The translations under genes were made by a program, and so were the position numbers. The notes below the pieces were generated by a model, which had not been told where the DNA came from, did not search any database, and saw only the letters and a program-made list of their open reading frames with translations. A stretch of 64,000 bases of DNA from contig CP019454.1 of NCBI GenBank assembly GCA_002951815.1, positions 1,240,001-1,304,000 of the forward strand, in the 5' to 3' direction. This document shows positions 51,939-60,803 of this stretch, piece by piece; position 1 is the first letter of the stretch; every line of letters begins with the position of its first letter. Origin of the DNA: Sulfobacillus thermotolerans (GTDB lineage Bacteria; Bacillota; Sulfobacillia; Sulfobacillales; Sulfobacillaceae).

Positions 51939-53474
51939 CTATGGGTTTTTGGAGCGTAAAACAGTCCATTGCCCTACGGTTTCCAAGGGATTATACGGGT
52001 TAAGGGTCAAGTGTTGAACGGTGGGTGCGACCACCACTTTCTGAGCCGACCACACTAAATACGCACCGGGTGGATTGTTAAAGAGCGCCTGCAGGGCTCG
52101 GTGTTCATTTGCCACGAGCTGACCGGGATGGTTATTCATGGCTGTCACGTCTACTTGAAAGGCTGGGTTGTCGTATAGGCCATAGTTGGTCGGTGAGGTC
52201 ATGCTAAAATCTTGTGCCAACGCCGGAAAGGGCGTAGCGCGTCGCTCAACGACGGCCACGACGAAGTGATGCTGTATGAGCGTGGTATGCATATCGGACA
52301 CAAGGGCTAAATGCGTCGGTATGCCTGCGGCAAGCAGTTGATGCCGGACAGCCTGGGCAATATGGAGATCTTGGCCTGTGCGCATAGCGGTAAGGTCAAC
52401 TTGGACAGGACGGCCCTGGGGTGTATGCCAAATGCCTCCAATTTGTCGGTAGCCGGCATGACGTAAAATCGTATCGGCCTTGGGCAAGTGAATGGATAGG
52501 GCATAGATACTAGACGGCCATACAGGCTCCGTCATGGGAATAGCTGCCCCTAACGTGCGGGATAGCTCATAGCGGTTGAGAAGGGCATTTAACGCGAGCC
52601 TCATGGGAAGCGGCAAGGAAGACGCATTCATATTAAAGAGCAGCATCGTATAAGTTAGCCGGGGGTAATATAAAGTCTTAGTCTGCGAGATATGCCAATG
52701 GCCCCAGGCAACGTCAGGTTTTGGGGGAGTCGACCACTGCGTGAGCAATATGTGCGTTTTAGGCGATCCCAGAAAATAATGGGCATTGGCTATCCAGCGG
52801 ATACCGTTTGGTCCTTCGGCATAGGGACGGTAAGGACCTGAACCCATCATATCCGGCAGACGATTAAAAACGGGAGACTGGTTCAACCGCGCGATCGGTA
52901 TGCGACTGACGAGAAATGCTGGGAGAATGGGATGGTCATCGCCTGCTGCTGCGACATTCGCCAAAAAGCCCGGATCAGGCCGTACGAGCGTGATGACGAC
53001 AGTGTCGGCATTGGGAGTCGTCACTGACGCCACAAGTCGCGCCAACGACTGAGAAGCGGCGATAGGGGCACTCGGATCGGCATATAATTGGTAGGTCCAC
53101 GCCACATCATGCACGCTGATAGGACGGCCGTTCCACCATTTGGCATGCGGATTGAGATGAAAAATATATTGGCGACTGTTTTTTTGAATTTGCCACGAGG
53201 CCGCGATGTCTTCGGAAACGGCGCCATGCGCGTTTACACGTACCAGGCTGTCGTACATCATATTCATGACCCAGGCATTGGATTGCGCATGGGAAAAAGG
53301 GTTTAAGGCGAAAGGACGCAGTCCCAGGACGATTTGAGAGTGGTCAAAGAGCCGAGGGTGAGGGATCGTGACTTTGGTGCCACATCCCGCTAGGCTCAAC
53401 AGACCCGCAAGTATAATGCCACTGATAGCTGCGGACGTGGCCTTCTTGGAAAAATGCACTGAGTAAGCGTTCAT
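51939..53474 (-). CDS. peptide ABC transporter substrate-binding lipoprotein (divergent)
   Basis: 511 residues. Lipoprotein signal with LSLAGC lipobox, then family-5 features: KWWNGRPISVHDVAWTYQLY near residue 115 and a C-terminal half with NHPGQLVANEHRALQALF. It is shorter than and clearly diverged from the binding proteins at 47988 and 57173. It stands alone on the minus strand between the tRNA and the editing-domain gene, not next to a permease pair on its own strand, so its transport partner is uncertain. Confidence 0.85.
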   Translation of the reverse strand: MNAYSVHFSKKATSAAISGIILAGLLSLAGCGTKVTIPHPRLFDHSQIVLGLRPFALNPFSHAQSNAWVMNMMYDSLVRVNAHGAVSEDIAASWQIQKNSRQYIFHLNPHAKWWNGRPISVHDVAWTYQLYADPSAPIAASQSLARLVASVTTPNADTVVITLVRPDPGFLANVAAAGDDHPILPAFLVSRIPIARLNQSPVFNRLPDMMGSGPYRPYAEGPNGIRWIANAHYFLGSPKTHILLTQWSTPPKPDVAWGHWHISQTKTLYYPRLTYTMLLFNMNASSLPLPMRLALNALLNRYELSRTLGAAIPMTEPVWPSSIYALSIHLPKADTILRHAGYRQIGGIWHTPQGRPVQVDLTAMRTGQDLHIAQAVRHQLLAAGIPTHLALVSDMHTTLIQHHFVVAVVERRATPFPALAQDFSMTSPTNYGLYDNPAFQVDVTAMNNHPGQLVANEHRALQALFNNPPGAYLVWSAQKVVVAPTVQHLTLNPYNPLETVGQWTVLRSKNP

Positions 53475-53529
53475 AATTTAGTATTATACCAAAGTAGAGA
53501 AGACAACACGGGCTGGGAGGCAGTTGCAA

Positions 53530-53949
53530 ATGGTGGCTTTGTATTGTGATGCGAGGCAGTTCGCTGCGCATCCCGTGCAGTCGGTGGTCCGCAATGCGAG
53601 TTTAGAAGCGCATGACTTGGTCACACGCGAATGCACCGTCTTCTATTTAGCGTTGGAGGCAGGTGACACGCTTAAGATGGTGAGTCAGGAACTCACGGAG
53701 GCCATATTAAGGCGTAACCGGCGCTTGCCCGTCGTGATCCATTCATTCAATCATCTTTCTGACCAGCCGCTGCCTGTCGCGGACGCACAGCGCCTTTATC
53801 AGGATCTGCCGGATGCGTTGAGGAATGCAGGCATTACTGAGGTCGACAGTACGACTTTTGGATGGATATATGCGATTGAACTTCATGATGTAGGCAAACC
53901 TGGCGCCAAAGGCCGAATGGTGAAGCGAAATTCTCTGGGAACAGCATAA
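53530..53949 (+). CDS. stand-alone threonyl-tRNA synthetase editing-type domain
   Basis: 139 residues resembling the archaeal ThrRS N-terminal editing domain, which hydrolyses Ser-tRNA-Thr and has the D-aminoacyl-tRNA deacylase fold. Supporting segments: VVIHSFNHLSDQP, the RLYQDLPDALRNAGI helix and TTFGWIYAIELHDVGKPGA, parallel to the HLS and FGY motifs of the archaeal domain. No synthetase body is attached. ATG 53530 follows GGGAGG at nine bases (TTG 53524 is too close). It may act in trans on mischarged tRNA. Family call is by motif memory, moderately sure. Confidence 0.65.
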   Translation: MVALYCDARQFAAHPVQSVVRNASLEAHDLVTRECTVFYLALEAGDTLKMVSQELTEAILRRNRRLPVVIHSFNHLSDQPLPVADAQRLYQDLPDALRNAGITEVDSTTFGWIYAIELHDVGKPGAKGRMVKRNSLGTA

Positions 53950-53975
53950 ACGGCCTCTCACGAGGCCGTTTATGC
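53944..53975 (+). terminator. bidirectional hairpin between convergent genes
   Basis: GCATAAACGGCCTC (53944-53957) and GAGGCCGTTTATGC (53962-53975) form a perfect 14-base-pair stem with a TCAC loop. It lies between the convergent editing-domain and permease genes and can serve both. Confidence 0.75.
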
Positions 53976-53995
53976 TTGGAAACAGGAATTGTGGG

Positions 53996-54949
53996 TTAGT
54001 TGTATTGAATCCGTGGATCCACAATGCCGTAGAGTAGGTCTGCGAGCAAGTTACCAATAATGGTCAAGAAACCCGTAATGACAACGATGCCAAGAATTAC
54101 GGGATAATCCCGTTGGTTAGCCGCATCCCAAAATAACAGTCCCATTCCAGGATAGTTAAAAATGACTTCTACGAGCAAAGCGCCTGAGAAGAGATTGGGC
54201 AAGGAAAATCCCAACAAGGTAATCAACGGCAAGACAGAGTTGCGAAGGGCGTGCTTCAATACCACAACGGACTCTCGAATCCCCTTAGCACGTGCGGTGC
54301 GCACATAATCTTGAATGAGGTTCTCACTCATAGCAGTCCGCATATATCGTCCCCATCCGGCGACGGTGGTCAAAACGATGGTGAGGACCGGCAACGTGGT
54401 ATGGGCCAGCCAAGATCCGAAACCAGGATTGGGATTTAAGGGGTTGGAAAGGCCTCCGGAGGGAAACCATCCGAGCGAAATGGAAAACAACATGATAATC
54501 ATAATCCCTAGCCAGAAAATGGGCATGGAATAAAAGAAATACGTTAACGAGGTCATCGCATAATCGAACTTGGTGTCGTGATAGTAGGCTTGAATGCTTC
54601 CAAGCAGAATAGACAACACGTGCGCGATTAAAATGCCTAAGCCGACAATGGATAATGTCCGTGGCATGTTGACCATAATAAGATGCCAAACCGTTTCATT
54701 ATAAAAGTAGGACGTGCCCAAATTGCCATGAAGCAATTGGCCAAGCCACTCGACATATTGAACCGGAATGGGTTTATTTAAACCAAATTCTCGGTCCACC
54801 TGTGCAATACGCAGAGGAGTAGCCCGTGGACCTAGCATAGCTTGGGCCGGCCCCCCAGGCACAATGTGAACTAAGAAAAAGCCGATAACGGTGATGCCCA
54901 GGAGGGAAGGAATCGCCTGGAGCACACGCCGCAGGATGTATTTGAGCAT
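53996..54949 (-). CDS. peptide ABC transporter permease, DppB/OppB type (second copy)
   Basis: 317 residues, same length as and closely similar to the permease at 50747: YILRRVLQAIPSLLGITVIGF, HIVPGGPAQAMLG, LGLNKPIPVQYVEW, EAA loop YVRTARAKGIRESVVVLKHALRNSVLP and FNYPGMGLLFWDAANQRDYPV. ATG 54949 follows GGAGGGA. Second gene of a minus-strand permease pair; no ATPase is adjacent. Confidence 0.93.
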   Translation of the reverse strand: MLKYILRRVLQAIPSLLGITVIGFFLVHIVPGGPAQAMLGPRATPLRIAQVDREFGLNKPIPVQYVEWLGQLLHGNLGTSYFYNETVWHLIMVNMPRTLSIVGLGILIAHVLSILLGSIQAYYHDTKFDYAMTSLTYFFYSMPIFWLGIMIIMLFSISLGWFPSGGLSNPLNPNPGFGSWLAHTTLPVLTIVLTTVAGWGRYMRTAMSENLIQDYVRTARAKGIRESVVVLKHALRNSVLPLITLLGFSLPNLFSGALLVEVIFNYPGMGLLFWDAANQRDYPVILGIVVITGFLTIIGNLLADLLYGIVDPRIQYN

Positions 54950-54961
54950 GACCTATCCCTC

Positions 54962-55870
54962 CTATCTTTTGCGCAAGCGCGGGTCGAAAGCTTGACGCAG
55001 TGCATCGCCAATGAAGTTTACCGAGAGTTCTACGAGCAAAATGGCCAATCCCGGTGGATATATGAGCCACCACGCGTTTTGAAACATGTAGGACATGCTA
55101 TCGGACAGCATCTCTCCCCAGTTAGGGGTCGGCGGGGGAAGTCCTAAGCCCAGAAAACTTAGAGCGGCCACCGTGAGAATGGCGTCTGCGACCTGAAACG
55201 TGGCGTTGACGATGACGACGCCCATAACGTTGGGTAACAGGTGCTGAATCATAATTCGCCAGTTATTTGCTCCGAGCGCCCGGGCCGCTTCCACATAATC
55301 TCGTCGCTTGAGCGAAAGGACCTCGGAACGGACCAAACGGGCCACACCGAACCACGATAACGATGCGATAATAACGATAAGCAATAACGCATTAGGTTTA
55401 AAAACGGAGTCGACAAAGAGCAACAGGAACAGGCTGGGAATGGCGATAAAAATATCGACAAGCCGCATGAGCAATGCATCAATGCTACCACCTAACAAAC
55501 CGGAAATCAGACCATAAATCACGCCGATCATGGTGGTCATAAAGGCTGCTGCAAAACCGACCTCGAGGGAAAGTTGTCCCCCTAGCATCATGCGCGCCAA
55601 ATAATCCCGCCCCAAACTATCGGTGCCGAGGGGGAATTTGGCACTCGGTGGATGCAGCGTGTTTAGCAGGTTGGGTTGGTAGGCACTGGCATGGTAAAAA
55701 ATGGGCCCGACAAAGCTGAAGAGAATTAAGAAGGCTAAGCCTCCAATGCCAAAACGTGCCAAAGGATTTTTCCAGAACGCTCTCCATTCACGGGATATGC
55801 TCCGGGTGCGTTCAATTACCGGTTGATTCCCTTGAAGAGGATCGCGCATCTCTATTTCAGGTGAAATCAT
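54962..55870 (-). CDS. peptide ABC transporter permease, DppC/OppC type (second copy)
   Basis: 302 residues, paralogue of the permease at 49839: REWRAFWKNPLARFGIGG, FPLGTDSLGRDYLARMMLGGQLSL, EAA loop EAARALGANNWRIMIQHLLPNVMG and LSFLGLGLPPPTPNWGEMLS. It lies 12 bases upstream of the DppB-type gene in the transcript. Start ATG 55870 has a weak ribosome-binding site (CAGGAGCGG). Its binding protein is probably the gene at 57173, on the other strand beyond corA. Confidence 0.92.
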   Translation of the reverse strand: MISPEIEMRDPLQGNQPVIERTRSISREWRAFWKNPLARFGIGGLAFLILFSFVGPIFYHASAYQPNLLNTLHPPSAKFPLGTDSLGRDYLARMMLGGQLSLEVGFAAAFMTTMIGVIYGLISGLLGGSIDALLMRLVDIFIAIPSLFLLLFVDSVFKPNALLLIVIIASLSWFGVARLVRSEVLSLKRRDYVEAARALGANNWRIMIQHLLPNVMGVVIVNATFQVADAILTVAALSFLGLGLPPPTPNWGEMLSDSMSYMFQNAWWLIYPPGLAILLVELSVNFIGDALRQAFDPRLRKR

Positions 55871-55915
55871 GTTGTCATCCGCTCCTGCCTCAACCGTTCA
55901 CTATATCAGGGAATC

Positions 55916-55945
55916 CTGACATGCGTAGGACAACCAGCCTACAAT
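55916..55945 (+). promoter_or_regulatory. candidate promoter of corA
   Basis: CTGACA (55916-55921) and TACAAT (55940-55945) with an 18-base spacer. This would give a leader of about 160 bases before the corA start, which contains an overlapping small frame (ATG 55992) preceded by AAGGGGG. Confidence 0.35.
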
Positions 55946-56113
55946 ATTATGAAAACTAGCGACAATGTATTATAAAGGGGGCTTGACTTTTATGTCAATT
56001 ACAAGGGTTGTGGGCATTGCCCAATGTCAGCGTCCATTTGTTAAATGTTGTTTGGAGTTAGGGGAGAATACAGTTGTCCGTCAGGGGAACTCTATAGCGG
56101 CGGAGGTGGCTCG

Positions 56114-57028
56114 GTGGACGTTCTACGGACCACGTTTAGTGGGGATGATCGACAGCTGGACTGGGTCCATCTGACAGCGCCAGGGCCAGAGGAAGTGGCA
56201 GATGTGTTGGTTCAAGACGGGATTGTGTTGCCGCCAACTATGCCCGGCTCAGGGCGTGCGGAGTTTGATCGTTACCCCGAATTTGTTTACTTACGGTTCT
56301 TTAAATTGCATGCCGAGACCCTTGACCACCATACTACCGAGGCGAGTGCGGTGCATTTTGTTGTGACGAAGAATCAAATCGTTTCGTGGAGCATGTGCGC
56401 AGATGTCGCGGCCGATTTTCGTTTAACGCGCAAGAAATTAACCATGCACCCAGATCTGATACGCTCCGCGAATCATTTAGCCTACTATGTTGTCGATGAC
56501 CTATTGGAGCAAGCGTTTCCTTTCTTTGACCGCTTTAATGACAAAGTGTCAGAAGTAGAGCATCTGACCTTGCATAGCGATAATGATCGCAAAATAAAGG
56601 AAGAAATTTTTCGATTAAAGCGCATTATTATGCATGTCCGGCGCATTTTAGGGTCGGAACGCGATGTCGCTTACCAGCTGAGCCGCTATTGGAGTGGGGA
56701 GCCCCACATGGAGACGGTCTATTCTTTTGAATTGTATGATCATGTTATTAGACTATCTGAAACCGCAGATACCTACCGCGAAATGATGGATACGGTGCTT
56801 GATGTGTATTTATCGAGTGTCTCCAATCGTCTTAATGAAATTGTCAAGACGCTGACGATTGTGACCGCACTTTTTATGCCTGCTTCTGTGATTGCTGCCA
56901 TTTACGGGATGAATTTTGATCATATGCCCGGGGCGGATAATCCCTGGGGATTTCATGTGGTCATTCTTTCCGTCTTGCTTATTTCGGCACTGTTACTGTG
57001 GATTTTTAAACGGCGAAAGTGGATTTAA
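56114..57028 (+). CDS. corA: CorA-family divalent metal ion transporter
   Basis: Pentameric Mg2+/Co2+ channel in the cytoplasmic membrane. About 304 residues: N-terminal soluble domain, long helix (VEHLTLHSDNDRKIKEEIFRLKRIIMHVRRIL) and two C-terminal membrane helices joined by the YGMNF selectivity motif, ending in the basic FKRRKWI. GTG 56114 is chosen, seven bases after CGGAGG; the frame is open to 56045. Upstream leader of about 160 bases may be regulatory. Confidence 0.9.
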   Translation: MDVLRTTFSGDDRQLDWVHLTAPGPEEVADVLVQDGIVLPPTMPGSGRAEFDRYPEFVYLRFFKLHAETLDHHTTEASAVHFVVTKNQIVSWSMCADVAADFRLTRKKLTMHPDLIRSANHLAYYVVDDLLEQAFPFFDRFNDKVSEVEHLTLHSDNDRKIKEEIFRLKRIIMHVRRILGSERDVAYQLSRYWSGEPHMETVYSFELYDHVIRLSETADTYREMMDTVLDVYLSSVSNRLNEIVKTLTIVTALFMPASVIAAIYGMNFDHMPGADNPWGFHVVILSVLLISALLLWIFKRRKWI

Positions 57029-57172
57029 AACCAAATTGACACAAAGTAGAATTATGTTCCCCTCTAGACGAATTTCATGACCTGCCCTAAAATGCTGAAG
57101 GCTCAATATGTCGAATTGCGCTGTCATGTTACGCGTATCATCATGAGATTATGACATCTTAGGGAGGGCACA

Positions 57173-58909
57173 ATGAAACAGCGTTCATTTGCTTTAATCG
57201 CTTCAGCGGCTGTGGCGGGTGCGTTGACGCTTGCTGGCTGTGGCACGACCTCGTCGGCCGCGAGCTCGACGGTGAAATCGCCTGTTGGAAACCAAGCTGT
57301 CGTCGCTTTACCTGTTCAAGTTTCACCCAATTGGTTTTTCCCAGTGGAGTCGTCGTCGGCCTTTTCTGTTTACAACTCGCAGATGAATTCTCTGATGTAC
57401 GTGCCGCTGTTGCATATTTCAAAGACCGACGGTATTGATTATGCACGGTCTTTAGCGTCGAACGTGACGTGGAATAGCAATGGAACGGTATATACCATCA
57501 CTCTTAACAAAAAATGGCATTGGTCTAACGGTACGCCTGTCACGTCTGCGGACGTCGTATGGACTGCGCAGTTGATGATGGCTGCAAGCAGCAACGCACC
57601 GTCGTTGCCGTGGGGATATGGTGGAGCTGGCATCGGCGGACTTCCTACCCGGTGGCAAAGTGTGACCGCTAATGGTCCGTACCAAGTGGTTGTGACCTTG
57701 AATCAGCCGTCAAATCCCCAATGGTTCTTGCATAACGGTTTAGGGCAAATTGTCCCGGCTCCTAAGGCAGTCTGGGATATTCATAAGAACATGGACAATG
57801 AGCTGAAATTCATTTTGTCTGTGTCCAATGACCCAGCATCCCCTTATTATGACGTGGTAGACGGAGCATTTAAGTTCGATGCTGCAGCATCTAAGACCAA
57901 TAATGAGTATTGGACGTTTGTTCCCAATCCGAACTATGATGGGCACAAGGCGACAATTGATAAGTTGGTCTATGTTTATGAGTCCAGCAACAGTTCCGAA
58001 TTTGCGGATTTGAAGATGAATAAAGTGGGCGTTGGCTATCTGCCATTTTCATTGTACGATTCACGCAACACGCTTGTCGATGATAAATTTGCACCCGTGT
58101 ATCCGTTTGGTTTCAACTATCTGATTCCGAATTTTAGTCCGAATGCGCCTGGTGGATTTGGCAATATTGTCAGTCACCAGTATGTGCGTGAAGCTTTGGA
58201 AATGGGAATCAACCAGCCTGGCATGATTTCCGCCTTTTATCACGGATACGGCACACCAGGGTTTAGCCCCATTCCTGCCAAGCCTGTTACGAAATTTTAT
58301 GATGCCAGTCTGAAGAATCCTGATCCTTATAACCCAGCAGCGGGTAAGAAGCTCTTGGAAGCCCATGGTTGGCATCTGGTGGATGGCGTCATGACGAAGG
58401 GTTCCCAAAAACTCGCGTTTACCCTGGACTATGTTTCGGGGGTATCTGCTGTTGCGAACCAAGTGCAGCTCATGAAGCAGGATTGGGCGCAAGAGGGCAT
58501 TCAAGTCAATCTCGAGTCACAGCAGTTCAATACCCTCATTGCGGATACAAACCAGGCCAATGCCAACAAGTGGCAGATGGTGTGGTGGGGCGGTGGATGG
58601 ACTTATGAGCCTGACTACTATCCCACGGGAGGCGGCTTGTTTGCCTCGACCTCAGCCTCGAATTACGGCGGCTACCAGAATCAGAAAATGAACCAGCTGA
58701 TTCAAGCGACGTATCAGCCTGGCACTTCCAGTCAGATCACGGCCCGGATGGATGCTTACTTGGCGTACGCTTCGCAGCAATTGCCCGTGATTTGGATGCC
58801 ATGGACGGCGCAGTTTGATGAAACGGCAACCTATATTCATGGTGTCAATTCCAGCTACAATCCGATAACAAACACCAACTATCCCAACTATTGGACAGTC
58901 AGTCACTAA
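57173..58909 (+). CDS. peptide ABC transporter substrate-binding lipoprotein
   Basis: 578 residues, paralogue of the binding protein at 47988 with matching segments (KWHWSNGTPVTSADVVWT, GGLPTRWQSV, MGINQPGM, YNPAAGKKLLEAHGWH). Lipoprotein signal with LTLAGC. ATG 57173 follows GGGAGGG. It lies on the opposite strand from the second permease pair. The 144 bases before it hold an isolated TTGACA at 57037 but no clear full promoter. Confidence 0.9.
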   Translation: MKQRSFALIASAAVAGALTLAGCGTTSSAASSTVKSPVGNQAVVALPVQVSPNWFFPVESSSAFSVYNSQMNSLMYVPLLHISKTDGIDYARSLASNVTWNSNGTVYTITLNKKWHWSNGTPVTSADVVWTAQLMMAASSNAPSLPWGYGGAGIGGLPTRWQSVTANGPYQVVVTLNQPSNPQWFLHNGLGQIVPAPKAVWDIHKNMDNELKFILSVSNDPASPYYDVVDGAFKFDAAASKTNNEYWTFVPNPNYDGHKATIDKLVYVYESSNSSEFADLKMNKVGVGYLPFSLYDSRNTLVDDKFAPVYPFGFNYLIPNFSPNAPGGFGNIVSHQYVREALEMGINQPGMISAFYHGYGTPGFSPIPAKPVTKFYDASLKNPDPYNPAAGKKLLEAHGWHLVDGVMTKGSQKLAFTLDYVSGVSAVANQVQLMKQDWAQEGIQVNLESQQFNTLIADTNQANANKWQMVWWGGGWTYEPDYYPTGGGLFASTSASNYGGYQNQKMNQLIQATYQPGTSSQITARMDAYLAYASQQLPVIWMPWTAQFDETATYIHGVNSSYNPITNTNYPNYWTVSH

Positions 58910-58921
58910 TTGGATAAGAAA

Positions 58922-58965
58922 AGAACAGCCCCAGAGCGTGGTAACGCCTGGGGTTGTTCTTTTTG
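58922..58965 (+). terminator. intrinsic terminator after binding-protein gene
   Basis: AGAACAGCCCCAG (58922-58934) pairs with CTGGGGTTGTTCT (58948-58960) with one wobble, followed by TTTT. Confidence 0.85.
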
Positions 58966-59053
58966 CGATGATCATGGAGCCAGTTCCATCATGGTATAAT
59001 CCGCCGCGGCGATCTATTATGGTCAGGATGGAATAGGTAGGGAGGTCAAACAC

Positions 59054-60304
59054 GTGGAACACGATGATTTAATAGCGAAATTTGAGCGGTATATGAATCC
59101 AGGACTTGCGCGAGCTTTGCGGTTTATGGGTCTAAATGCCGTGGAAAAAACCGGGCACGAGGCCATCATTGTGGATGAAGAAGGCAATCAATATATTGAT
59201 TGTGCTGGAGGTTATGGGGTTTTTGTGCAGGGCTATCAAAATTCTCGTATTGTTGAGCGAGCCCATCAGCAATTAGATCAGCTGAGCTTATCCTCGCGCG
59301 TTCTGTTGAATCGGCCAATGATTGCTTTGGCAGAAGAGTTGGCTCGCCTCACTCCAGGCGACCTGCAGTATAGTTTTTTTTGTAATAGTGGGGCCGAAGC
59401 GGTGGAGGCGGCATTAAAATTTGCTCGTATCCAAACGGGCCGCCCCCGTATTATCTCCACATATGGAGCCTTTCATGGCAAAACTTTAGGGGCCCTATCC
59501 GTTTCAGGACGGGATACATATCGGCAGCCTTTTGCGCCGCTACTTCCAGACATCATTCATGTTCCTTATGGTGACGCCCAAAAGGTCGCCGAAGTTATGG
59601 ACGACCAAGTGGCCGCCGTCATCGTAGAGCCGATTCAAGGGGAGGGGGGCGTCATTGTTCCACCCGATGAGTATCTGCCCGCTTTGCGCGGATTGTGTGA
59701 CCAACACGGGGCTTTATTGATTGCGGATGAAGTGCAGACGGGAATTGGCCGAACGGGCCGATTATTTGCCGTGGAACACAGTGGGGTGGTGCCCGATTTA
59801 ATGTGCTTGGCCAAAGCTTTGGGCGGTGGTGTCATGCCGATTGGTGCTGTGGTAGGGCGACCAAGTGCTTGGACATTCTTTGATTCCGCACCGTTGATTC
59901 ATACGTCGACTTTCGGAGGAAATCCGCTCGCTTGTGCAGTGGCGCAAGAAGCCTTGCGCGTCACGGTCGAAGACGATTTGCCTCAGCGTGCCGCCACTTT
60001 GGGCGTTACCTTGCTAAACGGTTTGAAACAGTTGCAAGGCCGCTTTTCACGGGCGATTACGGATGTGCGCGGTCGGGGTCTGATGATTGGGGTGGAAGTG
60101 CCTAGCGCTGGAGTCGGAGGGGCATTAATTTCGGAGCTATTCCAGCGCCATGTTCTCGCCGTATATACCTTAAACAATGATCGTGTGATTCGCATGGTTC
60201 CCCCTTTAGTGATTACCGCGGCCCAAATTGATCAGGTGCTTAAGGTATGGGAGCAAGCTCTGAGCGCTATTGAGCCAATGCTTGACGATTTAATAGAAGG
60301 ATAA
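59054..60304 (+). CDS. class III PLP aminotransferase (GabT/putrescine or ornithine type)
   Basis: 416 residues. Features of the acetylornithine/4-aminobutyrate/putrescine aminotransferase group: FFCNSGAEAVEAALKFAR, YGAFHGKTLGALSVSG, EPIQGEGGV, LLIADEVQTGIGRTG, and the PLP lysine in CLAKALGGGVMPIGA. GTG 59054 follows AGGGAGG. The exact substrate is not evident; the presence of speD nearby makes a polyamine or ornithine substrate reasonable, as inference. Confidence 0.88.
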   Translation: MEHDDLIAKFERYMNPGLARALRFMGLNAVEKTGHEAIIVDEEGNQYIDCAGGYGVFVQGYQNSRIVERAHQQLDQLSLSSRVLLNRPMIALAEELARLTPGDLQYSFFCNSGAEAVEAALKFARIQTGRPRIISTYGAFHGKTLGALSVSGRDTYRQPFAPLLPDIIHVPYGDAQKVAEVMDDQVAAVIVEPIQGEGGVIVPPDEYLPALRGLCDQHGALLIADEVQTGIGRTGRLFAVEHSGVVPDLMCLAKALGGGVMPIGAVVGRPSAWTFFDSAPLIHTSTFGGNPLACAVAQEALRVTVEDDLPQRAATLGVTLLNGLKQLQGRFSRAITDVRGRGLMIGVEVPSAGVGGALISELFQRHVLAVYTLNNDRVIRMVPPLVITAAQIDQVLKVWEQALSAIEPMLDDLIEG

Positions 60305-60341
60305 GTCGATGAATATCTGGACCTGAGAGGAGCGATTAGTT

Positions 60342-60791
60342 ATGCCTGTGGTAACCGTGACGGAAGTCGTGCCCGCATCGATGACGTCCATTTATAAAAT
60401 TCTTTCGGATATGCAGCGGTTTCCGGAATTTATGAAAAACGTTGAGTCTGTGACCATTGCGGAGCAAGGTGAAGACTATGCCCATTCGGTGTGGCGCACT
60501 AAATTGCAGGGTGCAACATTCCAGTGGACCGAGCGTGACGAATTTTTTCCGCAGCAAGGCCGCATTAGCTACCGCCAAATTCAAGGCGACCTCAAGAAGT
60601 TCGAGGGCTTCTGGCAGCTGCGGCAAACTTCAGAAGGAACCGAAGTGACGTTACAAACCGACTTCGAATTTGGTATGCCCATGCTGGCCAGTTTATTAAA
60701 TCCGGTAGCCAAGCTAGCGATTCGCGAAAACGCCAAGGCTATGGTAAGGGCTATAGGAGAGAAAGCACAAGCCGCGGATAGCGAGCATTAG
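60342..60791 (+). CDS. SRPBCC (START-like) family protein
   Basis: 149 residues of the polyketide cyclase/COQ10-type helix-grip fold: VPASMTSIYKILSDMQRFPEFMKNVESV at the start, WTERDEFFPQQGRISYRQIQG in the middle, and a long C-terminal helix. Such proteins bind hydrophobic ligands. Start ATG 60342 follows GAGAGGAG. It is two bases from the upstream end of the next frame and probably co-transcribed with it; ligand unknown. Confidence 0.8.
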   Translation: MPVVTVTEVVPASMTSIYKILSDMQRFPEFMKNVESVTIAEQGEDYAHSVWRTKLQGATFQWTERDEFFPQQGRISYRQIQGDLKKFEGFWQLRQTSEGTEVTLQTDFEFGMPMLASLLNPVAKLAIRENAKAMVRAIGEKAQAADSEH

Positions 60792-60803
60792 GAGGTGGCG
60801 ATT

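Noticed and set aside
53021-53571. Open frames opposite and upstream of the minus-strand binding protein
   Set aside because: They are antisense or out-of-frame shadows of the lipoprotein and editing-domain genes without ribosome-binding sites.
47937-57115. TGTCGAA (Spo0A-box-like) at 47937-47943 and 57109-57115 upstream of the two paralogous binding-protein genes, also at 35449-35455
   Set aside because: A seven-base match is expected about eight times in 64 kb on both strands; copies also occur inside genes such as der, so the positions may be chance.
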